Of a stretch of DNA of 62,964 nt, positions 23,241-32,579 are shown one piece after another. This DNA comes from Fen-1258 sp947085815 (GTDB lineage Bacteria; Bacteroidota; Ignavibacteria; Ignavibacteriales; Melioribacteraceae). The position numbers were made by a program, and so were the translations under genes. Each line of letters opens with the position of its first letter. The stretch's first letter is position 1. The notes beneath the pieces were generated by a model. The model was not told where the DNA came from. It saw only the letters and a list, made by a program, of their open reading frames with translations, and searched no databases. The DNA is taken from assembly GCA_947085815.1 (NCBI GenBank), contig CAMTXU010000006.1, positions 1-62,964 of the forward strand, in the 5' to 3' direction.

Positions 23241-24632
23241 TTATTCCCCATGCTTTGTTTTAAAGCCTTTCATCATCCAACCGCGTGCTAGGAACAAGCC
23301 AACCGGGCTTATAATAGCAATGAATCCATAGATCAACCACATAAACTCAGTGTTCATTAAAGAAGGAGGTGTATCTGCCGGACAATAGTTCATCAAAAAC
23401 CAACCGGAATAGAGACTTGTAATTACTTTTGTCATGAACCAAGGAAATTGACCTATGCCCATATAGATTCCGGTCATATTCTTCGGAGCTATTTCAGCTA
23501 CCCATTGTAAGAACCTTGGCTGCCACATTGCCTCACCAATAGTCATTATAAATAAATACGCAAGAAGATTTGGCATTGTAGGTCCAAGAGCTAAAATAAA
23601 GGTTGGCGCTGCCATTACAAAAGTACCTATGATCATCATAGAATATGTGTTTTTCTTAATTGTTAATGCCGCTACCATTGGCGTTAAAACAAAAATAAGA
23701 ATTGGGTTTAGGCTTACGAAAAACTCAAAATTAGATTGAACAAATCCGTCGAATGCACGACTTGTGTAAAGAGGAATTGTTAGCCAATTGTGAGCGAATA
23801 AAGTTTGTACCGGAATGAGAATAAATATGAAATACAAAAAGCGGAGATCTTTGAGAGGGAAATTTTTCATATAAAATTTCATCTTCTCCTTTGATGTCAT
23901 CTTCGAAATTTCATCGTCGTCCTCAACGTTCTCCTTTTTTTCTTTACTTGCATCTGCAATAGCTTTTTCTACTGCTTTCTTTGTCATAATAAAATAAACG
24001 ACGCCAATGCCAACAACGGTTAGAACTACATAAATCCAAAACACTCCAAGTATGCTGGAAGCCTTTCTGACAGGAGGAGAAATTAATCCGGGTAAAAATC
24101 CACCCAGATTCATTAACGCGTATAACATTGCATAACCCATTGCAGCGGTTTTCTCAGTTGTAAATTTTTTAACTCCCGCATAACAAGCCGGCATATAAAT
24201 TCCATAACCGATTATTACACCAAAGAGCCCTATCATCGCATAAATATGTGCCATACCCCAAAGTCCCGGTCCGCCAAGATAAGGTGCCACCGTAAGTAAT
24301 ATTCTTCCAATCAACATAAATGTTAGAGAATAAAGCATGGCTTTTCGAATACCGATCCAATCAACCGTAGCTCCAAGAAATAACATGCTAAGTGTAATTC
24401 CGGCGGTTAAAAAGCCAACCATGTTTCCCGCCCGAATATCATCCAACTTTGTGTAGTCGTTGAAATAGATTGCAAGCAAACCGACAATACCAAAGTAGGT
24501 TAAACCTTCAATAACATAAGAAAGATTGAGTCCAAACAAAGCACGTGAAGTGTGCATCAGGTCTTTGAAAGGCTGTGTAATTTCTTGATAGGTTTTCTTC
24601 AATAAGTTTTCTTCTTGAATAAGTTCAGGCAT
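23241..24632 (-). CDS. MFS transporter, POT/peptide-transporter-like
   Basis: 463 residues with about 12 membrane spans and a charged cytoplasmic loop (about 225-255, rich in Lys/Glu/Asp). The N-terminal YVIEGLTYFGIVGLLAIYF segment resembles the ExxER-type start of proton-coupled oligopeptide transporters, although the full ExxERFxYY signature is missing. Substrate unknown. It is 29 nt downstream of murB and followed by a strong terminator. Confidence 0.75.
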   Translation of the reverse strand: MPELIQEENLLKKTYQEITQPFKDLMHTSRALFGLNLSYVIEGLTYFGIVGLLAIYFNDYTKLDDIRAGNMVGFLTAGITLSMLFLGATVDWIGIRKAMLYSLTFMLIGRILLTVAPYLGGPGLWGMAHIYAMIGLFGVIIGYGIYMPACYAGVKKFTTEKTAAMGYAMLYALMNLGGFLPGLISPPVRKASSILGVFWIYVVLTVVGIGVVYFIMTKKAVEKAIADASKEKKENVEDDDEISKMTSKEKMKFYMKNFPLKDLRFLYFIFILIPVQTLFAHNWLTIPLYTSRAFDGFVQSNFEFFVSLNPILIFVLTPMVAALTIKKNTYSMMIIGTFVMAAPTFILALGPTMPNLLAYLFIMTIGEAMWQPRFLQWVAEIAPKNMTGIYMGIGQFPWFMTKVITSLYSGWFLMNYCPADTPPSLMNTEFMWLIYGFIAIISPVGLFLARGWMMKGFKTKHGE

Positions 24633-24661
24633 GATTACCTCAATAAAAAGTTGATGAAAGG

Positions 24662-25678
24662 TTAGTAAATATTTACTTCCGGAGTTAAGTTGACACCGAA
24701 TTTATTTAGTACGGCTTTCTGAATACTCTCTGAAAAATTTTTAATCTCCTCTCCTGTTGCCCCGCCAAAATTTATTATTACAAGAGCCTGCTTTTTATAA
24801 GTGCCGACCTTACCTATATTTTTCCCACGGAATCCGCATTTTTCAATTAACCATCCCGCTGATATTTTGTATTTGTCATCATCAACTTTGAAATGTACCA
24901 GGTCAGTGAATCTTTCTTGTAACTCTTGAATTTTTTCAGAATCAACTTCCGGGTTTTTGAAGAAACTCCCCGCGTTACCATATTTCTGAGGGTTTGGCAG
25001 TTTATCGCGTCTTATTTTTTTTACAAGCTCACTGACTTCTCTCAAAGTCAATTTATTTTTATCACCCGGTTTGAGGTAAGATTGAAAAGCGCGGTAGTTG
25101 AAATTGAAATTCTTCTCTTTCTTCAACCGGAAAATAACTTTGGTTATCAGAAAATCGTTCTTGTATTTATTTTTAAAGATTGAGTTCCGGTAATCAAATT
25201 GACATTCTTTTTTATTGAAGGATTTTTTTTCGCCGGTATTAACAAAGATTCCTTCCAAATATTCAAAGACGTCTTTCATTTCAACGCCGTATGCCCCTAT
25301 ATTTTGTATAGGTGCCGCGCCAACAGTTCCGGGAATTAGTGATAGATTTTCGACACCGTAAAATTCTTTTTCGACGCAATAAGTAGCAAAGTCGTTCCAT
25401 TTTTCGCCGGCTGAAGATTCAACCAATACCTCTTTGTCAGTCTCCTCAACTACTCTGTTCCCTTTGATTGCGATCTTAGCAATCCATCCATCAAAATCTT
25501 TTGTAAAAAGCATGTTGCTACCGCCCCCCAGAAATATTCTATTACCATTTATAAAATCTTGATTGCCGAGCAGCTCAAGAATATCCAATTCATTTTTGAG
25601 TTCAACAAAATATCGCGTTTCTATATCCACGCCAAATGTGTTTAATTTTTTTAAAGAATAATTTTCAGCTATTTCCAT
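24662..25678 (-). CDS. UDP-N-acetylenolpyruvoylglucosamine reductase MurB
   Basis: 338 residues. FAD-binding N-terminus (NTFGVDIETRYFVEL, FLGGGSNMLFT), the GAYGVEMKDVFEYLEG and FDYRNSIFK substrate segments, GSFFKNP with the catalytic Ser, and the C-terminal TPEVNIY. It reduces the enolpyruvyl group to form UDP-N-acetylmuramic acid. It lies 17 nt after comEC. Confidence 0.95.
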   Translation of the reverse strand: MEIAENYSLKKLNTFGVDIETRYFVELKNELDILELLGNQDFINGNRIFLGGGSNMLFTKDFDGWIAKIAIKGNRVVEETDKEVLVESSAGEKWNDFATYCVEKEFYGVENLSLIPGTVGAAPIQNIGAYGVEMKDVFEYLEGIFVNTGEKKSFNKKECQFDYRNSIFKNKYKNDFLITKVIFRLKKEKNFNFNYRAFQSYLKPGDKNKLTLREVSELVKKIRRDKLPNPQKYGNAGSFFKNPEVDSEKIQELQERFTDLVHFKVDDDKYKISAGWLIEKCGFRGKNIGKVGTYKKQALVIINFGGATGEEIKNFSESIQKAVLNKFGVNLTPEVNIY

Positions 25679-25695
25679 AATTTCTCTTTAAGGGA

Positions 25696-28110
25696 TTAAA
25701 ATGTGAAACTCGATTCTATTTTTTTCCAGTTGATTGAGCGAATTACCTTACCGTCCGATTGTAGTATTATCGCGCCAGCCCGGTCGGTTCGTAACACTGA
25801 AATATGATTTTCCTCCAACCTGTCCAATATTACTTTATTAGGATGACCAAATTTATTTCCAACACCGGCACTGATTATTGCGATATCAGGACTAACAACT
25901 TTTACAAACTTATCGCTCGTGCTTGATTTACTACCGTGATGAGCAACTTTCAAAACGTTAGCCCGAAGAAATGATCCGTATTTATTAATATAATCATCCT
26001 CAATTTTAACTCCGGCATCGCCAGTAAAAAGGAACGATGTACGCCCGAATACTAATTTAAGCAACCCGCTTCTATCATTGGATTTTAGTGCACCAAAATA
26101 ATTGTTTATTGTGTCATTCAAAACATAAATACGCGTGTTTCCAATATGAATTGACTTTTTTGAATAGTATTGGAAAGGACAATTATAATTATTCAATAAC
26201 TTTTCGAATTCCAAATCACTTTCAGACGAAGAATCCGGCAGAGGTTTGTAGATTATTTTCACTCTCTTATTTTTTACGAGAGTTTCAATTCCTCTATAAT
26301 GATCTGAATCTACATGCGAAATGAAACCATAATCTAGAGTATCAATCTCACACTTCTCAAGTAATGGAAGAATTACTCTTTCACCGTTATCGAAATATTG
26401 TGTTTTGTCGCCGGCATCAATTAAAGCGGTCTTTCCGTTTGGAAATTTAATTAGAGAAGCGTCCCCCTGCCCTACATCGATTACGATTATTGATAAAATA
26501 TTTTTAGGCAGAAGGAGATAATTATCCAGCCTCATTAATAGAGCCATCAAGAGCAGAATTAAAGATATTGAAACCATCTTTGCTAAGGGATTAATAAATT
26601 TTCTGAGGAGATAAAAAATAAATGCGAGAGATAAATAGAATACAATTGCGTCATAATTGCTGAATTGATTAACAGATAAGTAGGAATATTTCCCGCTCCC
26701 CATGATGCTAACAAACAGATACATAAAGTAAGTTAATAACTCATTCGCGGAGGCGAAAATAATAGCTATCCAGTTTAAGAAAATGCTCGCTATCAGAGTA
26801 AGTATCCCTAAACCGACAATCATTCCAGAGACCGGGATAACAATAAAATTTGCAAGAAGAGCGGTTAAAGAAAGTTTATGGAAATAAGTTAGTGTAAAGG
26901 GAAGCGTTCCAATCTGAGCCGCAATAGATGAACCAAGAAATAATAAAAACCATTTGAATGTTTTAGAACTCTTATTCATTTTGTCAACCGCGCTTTTTAC
27001 GCGTGGGTATATTACTATTAGTGATAATAGTGCGCTGAAGGATAATTGAAAACTTGGATTGTATAATTGGTTCGGGTTTACTAGTAAAATTATAAAAGCA
27101 GAAAAGGAGAGTGCATTCAGACTATTATACTCTCTACCGAATGCCGGAGCGGCAAAAGTAATCAATACCATCAATGTTGATCTGACAACGGGGGCATCAG
27201 AGCCGCTAATAATCATGTACAATAGTAATCCAACAACTGTAAGTAGATACCTGGCTGTTATATTAAACCGGTTAAATGCAAACAGAAATATTAATACAAT
27301 GTAACCTACATGGAGACCCGAAACCGAAAGAACATGAACTACTCCCGCATTCACAAATTCATTCTTAACTTCATAATCAATCGATTTTCTGTCTGCAAGA
27401 ATTAATCCTCTCAACAGCCCCCCGGTAGTTTTATTATGCAGTGATGTAATCTTTTCGTCTATCTGCTTTCTAATCTGAAAAATAAAGTTCGGCAGGAAAT
27501 TAATTTCGTTCGAAATAATTTTAAGACTATCTGCTTTGTAAGAGTTTGCCAACGCTACAATCCCCTTCGAATAGAGATATTCTTCATAGTCATACTCTCC
27601 GGGATTTCGCTCATCTCTTGCTTTTTGAACAGTTCCTCCCAAATAGATTTTATTCCCGATGAATAAGCGGTAGAAAAGTTTCTTTACTGATTTATCATCA
27701 TCATAAATTGAACAAAGCAGTTTAGATCTATTCAAATATTTTTTCTCTTTGGTTAAAAGTGAATCTGTTATTATAGAGAAAGTGATCCTACCCTCTTTCT
27801 TCAATTCGATATCATCAATTTTACCGAATATACGGGCGTTTGATAACTTTGGTTTTTCAAAAGGGTATTTAATTTTCGTCTGATTGTAAGCGCTGTAATA
27901 AGCGCTCCCGGAGAGGACTATTACAAATAGAAGAGAGAATGCTTTGGCATTTTCATAATTATTTTTGATGACAAGATGTAATATGAGAGTAAGCGAAAAG
28001 AAAAAAACCAGAATTAATATTAGATGCAAAATTTGGAAGTTAGCTATTGACTGAACTATAATACCGGAAATAAAGATTAATACAAACCTTATTAACGGAT
28101 AATTACTCAA
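25696..28110 (-). CDS. ComEC/Rec2 DNA uptake channel
   Basis: 804 residues. N-terminal membrane and DUF4131-type OB region (about 1-200), the competence membrane domain with LHNKTTGGLLRGLILADR and VLSVSGLHVGYIVL (about 220-500), and a C-terminal metallo-beta-lactamase-like domain (about 540-790) with DVGQGDASLI, SHVDSDHYRGIETL and KVAHHGSKSST. It moves single-stranded DNA across the inner membrane during transformation. The start overlaps the upstream gene by 4 nt. Confidence 0.95.
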   Translation of the reverse strand: MSNYPLIRFVLIFISGIIVQSIANFQILHLILILVFFFSLTLILHLVIKNNYENAKAFSLLFVIVLSGSAYYSAYNQTKIKYPFEKPKLSNARIFGKIDDIELKKEGRITFSIITDSLLTKEKKYLNRSKLLCSIYDDDKSVKKLFYRLFIGNKIYLGGTVQKARDERNPGEYDYEEYLYSKGIVALANSYKADSLKIISNEINFLPNFIFQIRKQIDEKITSLHNKTTGGLLRGLILADRKSIDYEVKNEFVNAGVVHVLSVSGLHVGYIVLIFLFAFNRFNITARYLLTVVGLLLYMIISGSDAPVVRSTLMVLITFAAPAFGREYNSLNALSFSAFIILLVNPNQLYNPSFQLSFSALLSLIVIYPRVKSAVDKMNKSSKTFKWFLLFLGSSIAAQIGTLPFTLTYFHKLSLTALLANFIVIPVSGMIVGLGILTLIASIFLNWIAIIFASANELLTYFMYLFVSIMGSGKYSYLSVNQFSNYDAIVFYLSLAFIFYLLRKFINPLAKMVSISLILLLMALLMRLDNYLLLPKNILSIIVIDVGQGDASLIKFPNGKTALIDAGDKTQYFDNGERVILPLLEKCEIDTLDYGFISHVDSDHYRGIETLVKNKRVKIIYKPLPDSSSESDLEFEKLLNNYNCPFQYYSKKSIHIGNTRIYVLNDTINNYFGALKSNDRSGLLKLVFGRTSFLFTGDAGVKIEDDYINKYGSFLRANVLKVAHHGSKSSTSDKFVKVVSPDIAIISAGVGNKFGHPNKVILDRLEENHISVLRTDRAGAIILQSDGKVIRSINWKKIESSFTF

Positions 28111-29009
28111 TCATACATCTCCAGTATTAATGGTTTGATATGATATAATTTTTTAATTCTCTTAGCAAGATACTCAGCATTCTTTCCGGCGGTTATTCCC
28201 AAAGAAGGATTTAAAGTATGCATTTTGATAGAAAGGTCTTCGTAATTCCCATGATCTGAACAAACAACGAGAGTCATATCTTTTGTAAGATTAGTTATAA
28301 TATGATAAAGAAAGCGATCCAATACATTATTAAAGTACTCCAGCCATTCGATATTACGTCCGTGCCCGAAGTGGTCAGTGTGGAATATTTCAAAGAGTGT
28401 AAAATGATTTTCCAAACCGAGCCGTAATAATCTATCGGCTGCGGTTTCAGGTCGGATTACCGGAAGTTTATAATTCATTCTTTCCACCAGCCGTCTGTTA
28501 TCAATCTCCGCGCTAAGTGCTCTCCCTCTATGAATATCTGCTATTTTATTTAACGGCATGCCGTTCAAAATGCAACTCAATGTTGTTACGCTCAGTCTTC
28601 TTCTGCCGGATTTTATATAATCGAAAAATACTTTTGGATAAGCATTGGCAAAAACAACTTTCATCTTTCTGTTTAGGAATTCCTTAAATATATTTTTCTC
28701 TTCAATAATAGGAACCAACGTTGAATATGGATAAGGACCGAAATGTTTTCCAACTATTTTGGGGGCATTAACACCGCAGAAGATAGCCGTTTGACCCGTA
28801 CCGCTCAGCGGGATATCCGGGATACCCATTGATGCATCCACGGGAAAGAGAAAGAAATTTTCTCCTTTCAATTTCGGTTTATCAAGATTAGGGATTTCAC
28901 CAAACAATTCAGAAAATGTTCTAAACCCGTACTTGAAAAAAGGATTGTTTTGATAATCTTTTTTACCGATGCCAACACCGTCTATAAATATCATTATTGT
29001 TGAATGCAT
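28107..29009 (-). CDS. Alkaline-phosphatase-superfamily metalloenzyme
   Basis: 300 residues. MIFIDGVGIG near the N-terminus, PLSGTGQTAIFCG with the likely Thr nucleophile, FHTDHFGHG and VVCSDHGNYED provide the metal ligands of the phosphopentomutase / phosphoglycerate-mutase-like branch. Substrate unknown. It is shorter than true phosphopentomutases and phosphoglycerate mutases. It overlaps comEC by 4 nt and follows dtd. Confidence 0.75.
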   Translation of the reverse strand: MHSTIMIFIDGVGIGKKDYQNNPFFKYGFRTFSELFGEIPNLDKPKLKGENFFLFPVDASMGIPDIPLSGTGQTAIFCGVNAPKIVGKHFGPYPYSTLVPIIEEKNIFKEFLNRKMKVVFANAYPKVFFDYIKSGRRRLSVTTLSCILNGMPLNKIADIHRGRALSAEIDNRRLVERMNYKLPVIRPETAADRLLRLGLENHFTLFEIFHTDHFGHGRNIEWLEYFNNVLDRFLYHIITNLTKDMTLVVCSDHGNYEDLSIKMHTLNPSLGITAGKNAEYLAKRIKKLYHIKPLILEMYD

Positions 29010-29021
29010 AAAATTATCTAT

Positions 29022-29474
29022 TCACTCTTTAGATTCTACAATAATTGTTACCGGTCCATCGTTAAATATTTTTATCGTCATCATAGCTCCAAAAACACCG
29101 CATTTTACTTTATCATTGCCTAGGTTGTTTTTTATTCTCCCGATAAATTTTTCGTACATAATTTCTGCATATTCCGGTCGAGCTGCATCTGTAAAACTGG
29201 GGCGGTTTCCTTTACGAGCATCACCATATAAAGTGAATTGCGAAATAACCAGCGCCTCGCCATTGATCTCTTTGACGGAACGATTCATTTTTTCATTTTC
29301 GTCTTCAAATATCCTGAGATTTGAACATTTGTCCGCCACAAAATTTAAATCAGCCTCAGTGTCACCCTCTTTAACTCCCAATAGGATTACCATTCCTCTT
29401 TTTATCTCTGCGAAATGCACCGGATCTTTAATTTCTACTGACCCTTCTGAAACTCTTTGCACCACTGCTCTCAT
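29022..29474 (-). CDS. D-aminoacyl-tRNA deacylase Dtd
   Basis: 150 residues. MRAVVQRVSEGSVEI start, SQFTLYGDARKGNRPSF and the C-terminal NDGPVTIIVES with the NxGPVT motif. It removes D-amino acids from mischarged tRNAs. It overlaps prmC by 4 nt. Confidence 0.95.
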   Translation of the reverse strand: MRAVVQRVSEGSVEIKDPVHFAEIKRGMVILLGVKEGDTEADLNFVADKCSNLRIFEDENEKMNRSVKEINGEALVISQFTLYGDARKGNRPSFTDAARPEYAEIMYEKFIGRIKNNLGNDKVKCGVFGAMMTIKIFNDGPVTIIVESKE

Positions 29475-30322
29475 CTTAATTCTCCGTGAACAATTCTATC
29501 AATCTGCTGGTAATCTTTTATAAAGTGTATATTGATGAAATTATTTGATGATAGAATTTTTTCAACCGCGGAATTCTGCCCTTGCTCTATTTCCATAAAA
29601 ATTTTTCCACCCCTTTTTAAGATAGAATTCGATCTCTCCGCGATTAATCTATAAAAATCCAGTCCATCGTTATTATCTGTCAATGCAATTGCAGGTTCAT
29701 AATTAGTAATTTCCTTCTGGAGTGTAGAGTATTCGTCAATACTAACATATGGCGGATTTGAAACGATCAGATCAAAGAAGCCGGTGTTGAAGCTTATGTG
29801 ATTAATATCTGAATGAAGAAACCTAATTTTCGAGTCCACTCCGTTTAGAATCGCATTTTCTTTAGCAATTTCAATGGCTTTCTCAGATATATCTGTCGAA
29901 AATATTTCAGCGCTATCCAAATTTTTAGCAAGTGCAATTGGAATATTTCCGCTTCCCGTTCCGATATCCAATATTTTCAATCCGGGTTTTTCTTTGCTAT
30001 ACTTAAGTACTTCTTCTACTAATATTTCGGTTTCCGGACGAGGAATTAAAACATTGCGTGTAACTTTGAAAGGCAAACCATAAAACTCAACTTTGCCTGT
30101 TATATATTGAAGCGGCTCAAATTTTCCCCGCCTTGAGATCCATTCTCTGTATATATCAACTTCATTTTCTTTCAACGGTTGGTCAAATTTAAGATATAAG
30201 TCCAGGCGTTTACAATTTAGAATCTCAGCAAGAAGGAGTTCAGCGTTTAATCGCGGGGACTCAATTCCTCTCTTCTCCAAAAAATCAGTAGACAATTTCA
30301 ATGATTCAAGAACAGTCAACAT
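29471..30322 (-). CDS. Release factor glutamine methyltransferase PrmC
   Basis: 283 residues. N-terminal helical domain, SAM-binding ILDIGTGSGNIPIALA, and the NPPY motif in DLIVSNPPYVS that holds the glutamine substrate. It methylates the GGQ glutamine of peptide release factors. First gene of the prmC-dtd-metalloenzyme-comEC-murB-MFS group. Confidence 0.95.
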   Translation of the reverse strand: MLTVLESLKLSTDFLEKRGIESPRLNAELLLAEILNCKRLDLYLKFDQPLKENEVDIYREWISRRGKFEPLQYITGKVEFYGLPFKVTRNVLIPRPETEILVEEVLKYSKEKPGLKILDIGTGSGNIPIALAKNLDSAEIFSTDISEKAIEIAKENAILNGVDSKIRFLHSDINHISFNTGFFDLIVSNPPYVSIDEYSTLQKEITNYEPAIALTDNNDGLDFYRLIAERSNSILKRGGKIFMEIEQGQNSAVEKILSSNNFINIHFIKDYQQIDRIVHGELR

Positions 30323-30395
30323 TCAACTCCAGTATAAATTCTTTTTTCCGTAAATGATATTTGAAAGATAAAAAACTTCGGTGTGTATTTCTTAA

Positions 30396-30497
30396 GAGAG
30401 CTTCTAAAAATATCAATATTCTCTACGGACTTTGCGTTTTATCTGTCCCGCCTTTGGCGGGATTAAATATTTCCATTCGATAATTTTTAGAACCCTC
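30396..30497. repeat. MITE-like element with nested stem-loop
   Basis: Ends are inverted: GAGAGCTTCTAAAAATATC (30396-30414) and, on the other strand, GAGGGTTCTAAAAATTATC (30479-30497), alike with one gap. About 102 bp, no reading frame. Nested inside is the TCCCGCC/GGCGGGA stem-loop at 30442-30463. It lies between prmC and a decayed kinase gene. Confidence 0.55.
30442..30463 (-). repeat. Short GC-rich stem-loop repeat nested in MITE-like element
   Basis: On the minus strand TCCCGCC-AAA-GGCGGGA followed by CAGA, a member of the CCCGC/GCGGG-CAGR family with a 3-nt loop. Confidence 0.55.
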
Positions 30498-30550
30498 CTT
30501 AACTCATTATAAATTCCAAAATATGAGATTTCTTAAGAATAGACACTTTT

Positions 30551-31046
30551 TTGATGATATTTATGTTATCAAAAAGAGGAGAAAAGTACCATCTTTTTGC
30601 GTCCATAATTGCATTACTCTTGTACGAAATATTCTCCGAAATACGGCTAAAGAAAAGTATTTTATTTCCGACAATAAATAGGATGAGCGATAATATTTAC
30701 GCCTATGGGGATAGGAATATGCTTGAACGATTTTGAGAAATATCCTTTCCAATGCCATCAAATTTACTAAAGAATTCGGTTTAATTAAGATTGAATCCTA
30801 TGTATTTGACGGTTTTGTAGAAGTAAGCATTAATGATAATGGAGTTGGCATAGAAGAAGAAAATTTAAAAAACTTTTTAATATCGATCAATCATTCTCGA
30901 CTAACGGCACTATGAACGAAACCGGTACCGGTTTAGGCTTAATTTTATGTAAGGAGTTTGTTGAAAAGAATAATGGTCAAATCCGTATGGAAAGTGAAAT
31001 TGGGAAGGGAACCAAAGTTGTATTCTCTTTACCAAAGAGTGAATAA
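30551..31046 (+). pseudogene. Decayed C-terminal fragment of a histidine kinase
   Basis: Three overlapping frames together encode an ATPase domain: YAYGDRNMLER, then LRNILSNAIKFTKEFGLIKI (N box), VSINDNGVGIEEENL (G1), ETGTGLGLILCKEFVEKNNG (G2) and GKGTKVVFSLPKSE, stop TAA 31044. Frameshifts lie near 30735 and 30875. No dimerisation domain or sensor part is found upstream. The left boundary is arbitrary because the sequence degenerates. Confidence 0.75.
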
Positions 31047-31164
31047 TAAATTGATTGCCTTTTATTGTGAGCAGAAATTTTTCTCAGGATACAAAAATAT
31101 TGTTTCCTCTTTGCTGAAGATTATTGAAGAATCTCGCTTTCGAAAAAAACGAGGTGAACCGGAT

Positions 31165-32559
31165 TTACTTCTTATAAGTGGTTAGAAGATATTCCGCAAT
31201 AGCTTCGGCTTCTTTCGGTTTCAGCCCCTGGATAGGCATTGCTGGATATTCCGGATTAACTTTTACCGGATTAAGAATATACTTAACAAGCAGTTCCTTC
31301 TTTCCTTCATATTTGGGCAATGTTGAGTTATACGACGGTCCAACAATTTTTTTATCGAAATTATGACAAGCTATACATCTACCGTTATAAATATCGACGC
31401 CGCTAATTGGGGCGCTAATTCCCATCTCCTCTTGAATCTTCAATTGATAAGCATCATATTCTTTAGAAAGAATTTCCGTTTGCATCTTGGTTGTGGTATC
31501 GAACGCAAATTGATCCTTAATAACATGCAAACTGAATGCAAGGATTAAAAGAAAAAGCAGAGATGAACTATATCTAACGTTTTTATCATTCGGTACGGCT
31601 AATGAATCTTTCAACATCACATATAATAAAACCGAGACGAATAGTAAAAGAAATAGTGCTACAGCAGTAATAATGAAGAAACTAAATGAAAGTGTGTTTA
31701 TCGGTCGAACAACTACTGACAAAACAAGCAGAGCCGGTAAAGATATAGAAGCAATTAATCCGGTTCTCAACGAAAAGCTTTTAATAAATTCTCTATATTT
31801 TTCATCTGAAATATCGAACTCTGAATTCACTCTAAAGAAACGGTAGATAACTATTACTGACGTAAGTGCATATGAGTTGGCTATGAATTGGAGGAAGTCA
31901 ATTAATGCGGAAAATGAAAAAATTAATCCGAATAAATTATTGCCGGATTTCCATCCCTCCGTATCAGAAGCGAGATGAACAGACGCAATAAAAATATAAA
32001 CGGAAATAATTAAGAAGATTATTCCATATAAACCGCTTGATTTATGTAGCCTTCCGGTTCTAACTGCGTATGCAGAAATTTCCTCTTTCAGTTCTAATTC
32101 GTTCCCGCTGGAATCTTTTTTCTCTTCGGCGTATTTGTCCCAAAGGGATGAATTCTCAAAAATATCTTTTAGATGGAATGTGTACTTGTAGATATAGACA
32201 AGAAATAAGGCAATAATCAAAAGTAGAAGAGATAAAAGAAGAAACTCGGGCACATTTAGCCTGCTTAAGTGCAATAATTGAGCATACCCAAAAACAGAGC
32301 TTAATAGAGGAACTACGCCAAGCGCAAAAGCAACACCTTTATTAAAAGTAATTTGATCTATCAGATCTTTTGAAAATCTTTTGAAAATCTTTTCTGTTGA
32401 TTTCCCTCCTCTCCTTCTAAAATATAATGAATAAGAAAGCGATCCGAACAAAACGCTGACATATGGAATGAAAAGAATATATGCCAGAGCCAATAGATAT
32501 TTCAATAGCAGCAGGTGATGAGATGATTGTGGTAAAACCGACTGATCTAATAAACCCAT
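31165..32559 (-). CDS. Polytopic membrane protein with C-terminal cytochrome c domain
   Basis: 464 residues. About nine hydrophobic spans up to residue 340, with a hydrophilic loop near 130-165, then a periplasmic class I cytochrome c domain with CIACH (395-399) and likely axial Met in YPAMPIQG near 441. The membrane part is not a family I can name. It lies at the end of the oxidase cluster, 20 nt after ctaB. It could deliver electrons to the oxidase or assist assembly; both are inference. Confidence 0.75.
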   Translation of the reverse strand: MGLLDQSVLPQSSHHLLLLKYLLALAYILFIPYVSVLFGSLSYSLYFRRRGGKSTEKIFKRFSKDLIDQITFNKGVAFALGVVPLLSSVFGYAQLLHLSRLNVPEFLLLSLLLLIIALFLVYIYKYTFHLKDIFENSSLWDKYAEEKKDSSGNELELKEEISAYAVRTGRLHKSSGLYGIIFLIISVYIFIASVHLASDTEGWKSGNNLFGLIFSFSALIDFLQFIANSYALTSVIVIYRFFRVNSEFDISDEKYREFIKSFSLRTGLIASISLPALLVLSVVVRPINTLSFSFFIITAVALFLLLFVSVLLYVMLKDSLAVPNDKNVRYSSSLLFLLILAFSLHVIKDQFAFDTTTKMQTEILSKEYDAYQLKIQEEMGISAPISGVDIYNGRCIACHNFDKKIVGPSYNSTLPKYEGKKELLVKYILNPVKVNPEYPAMPIQGLKPKEAEAIAEYLLTTYKK

Positions 32560-32579
32560 AATTCAACCAATTAATTTTC

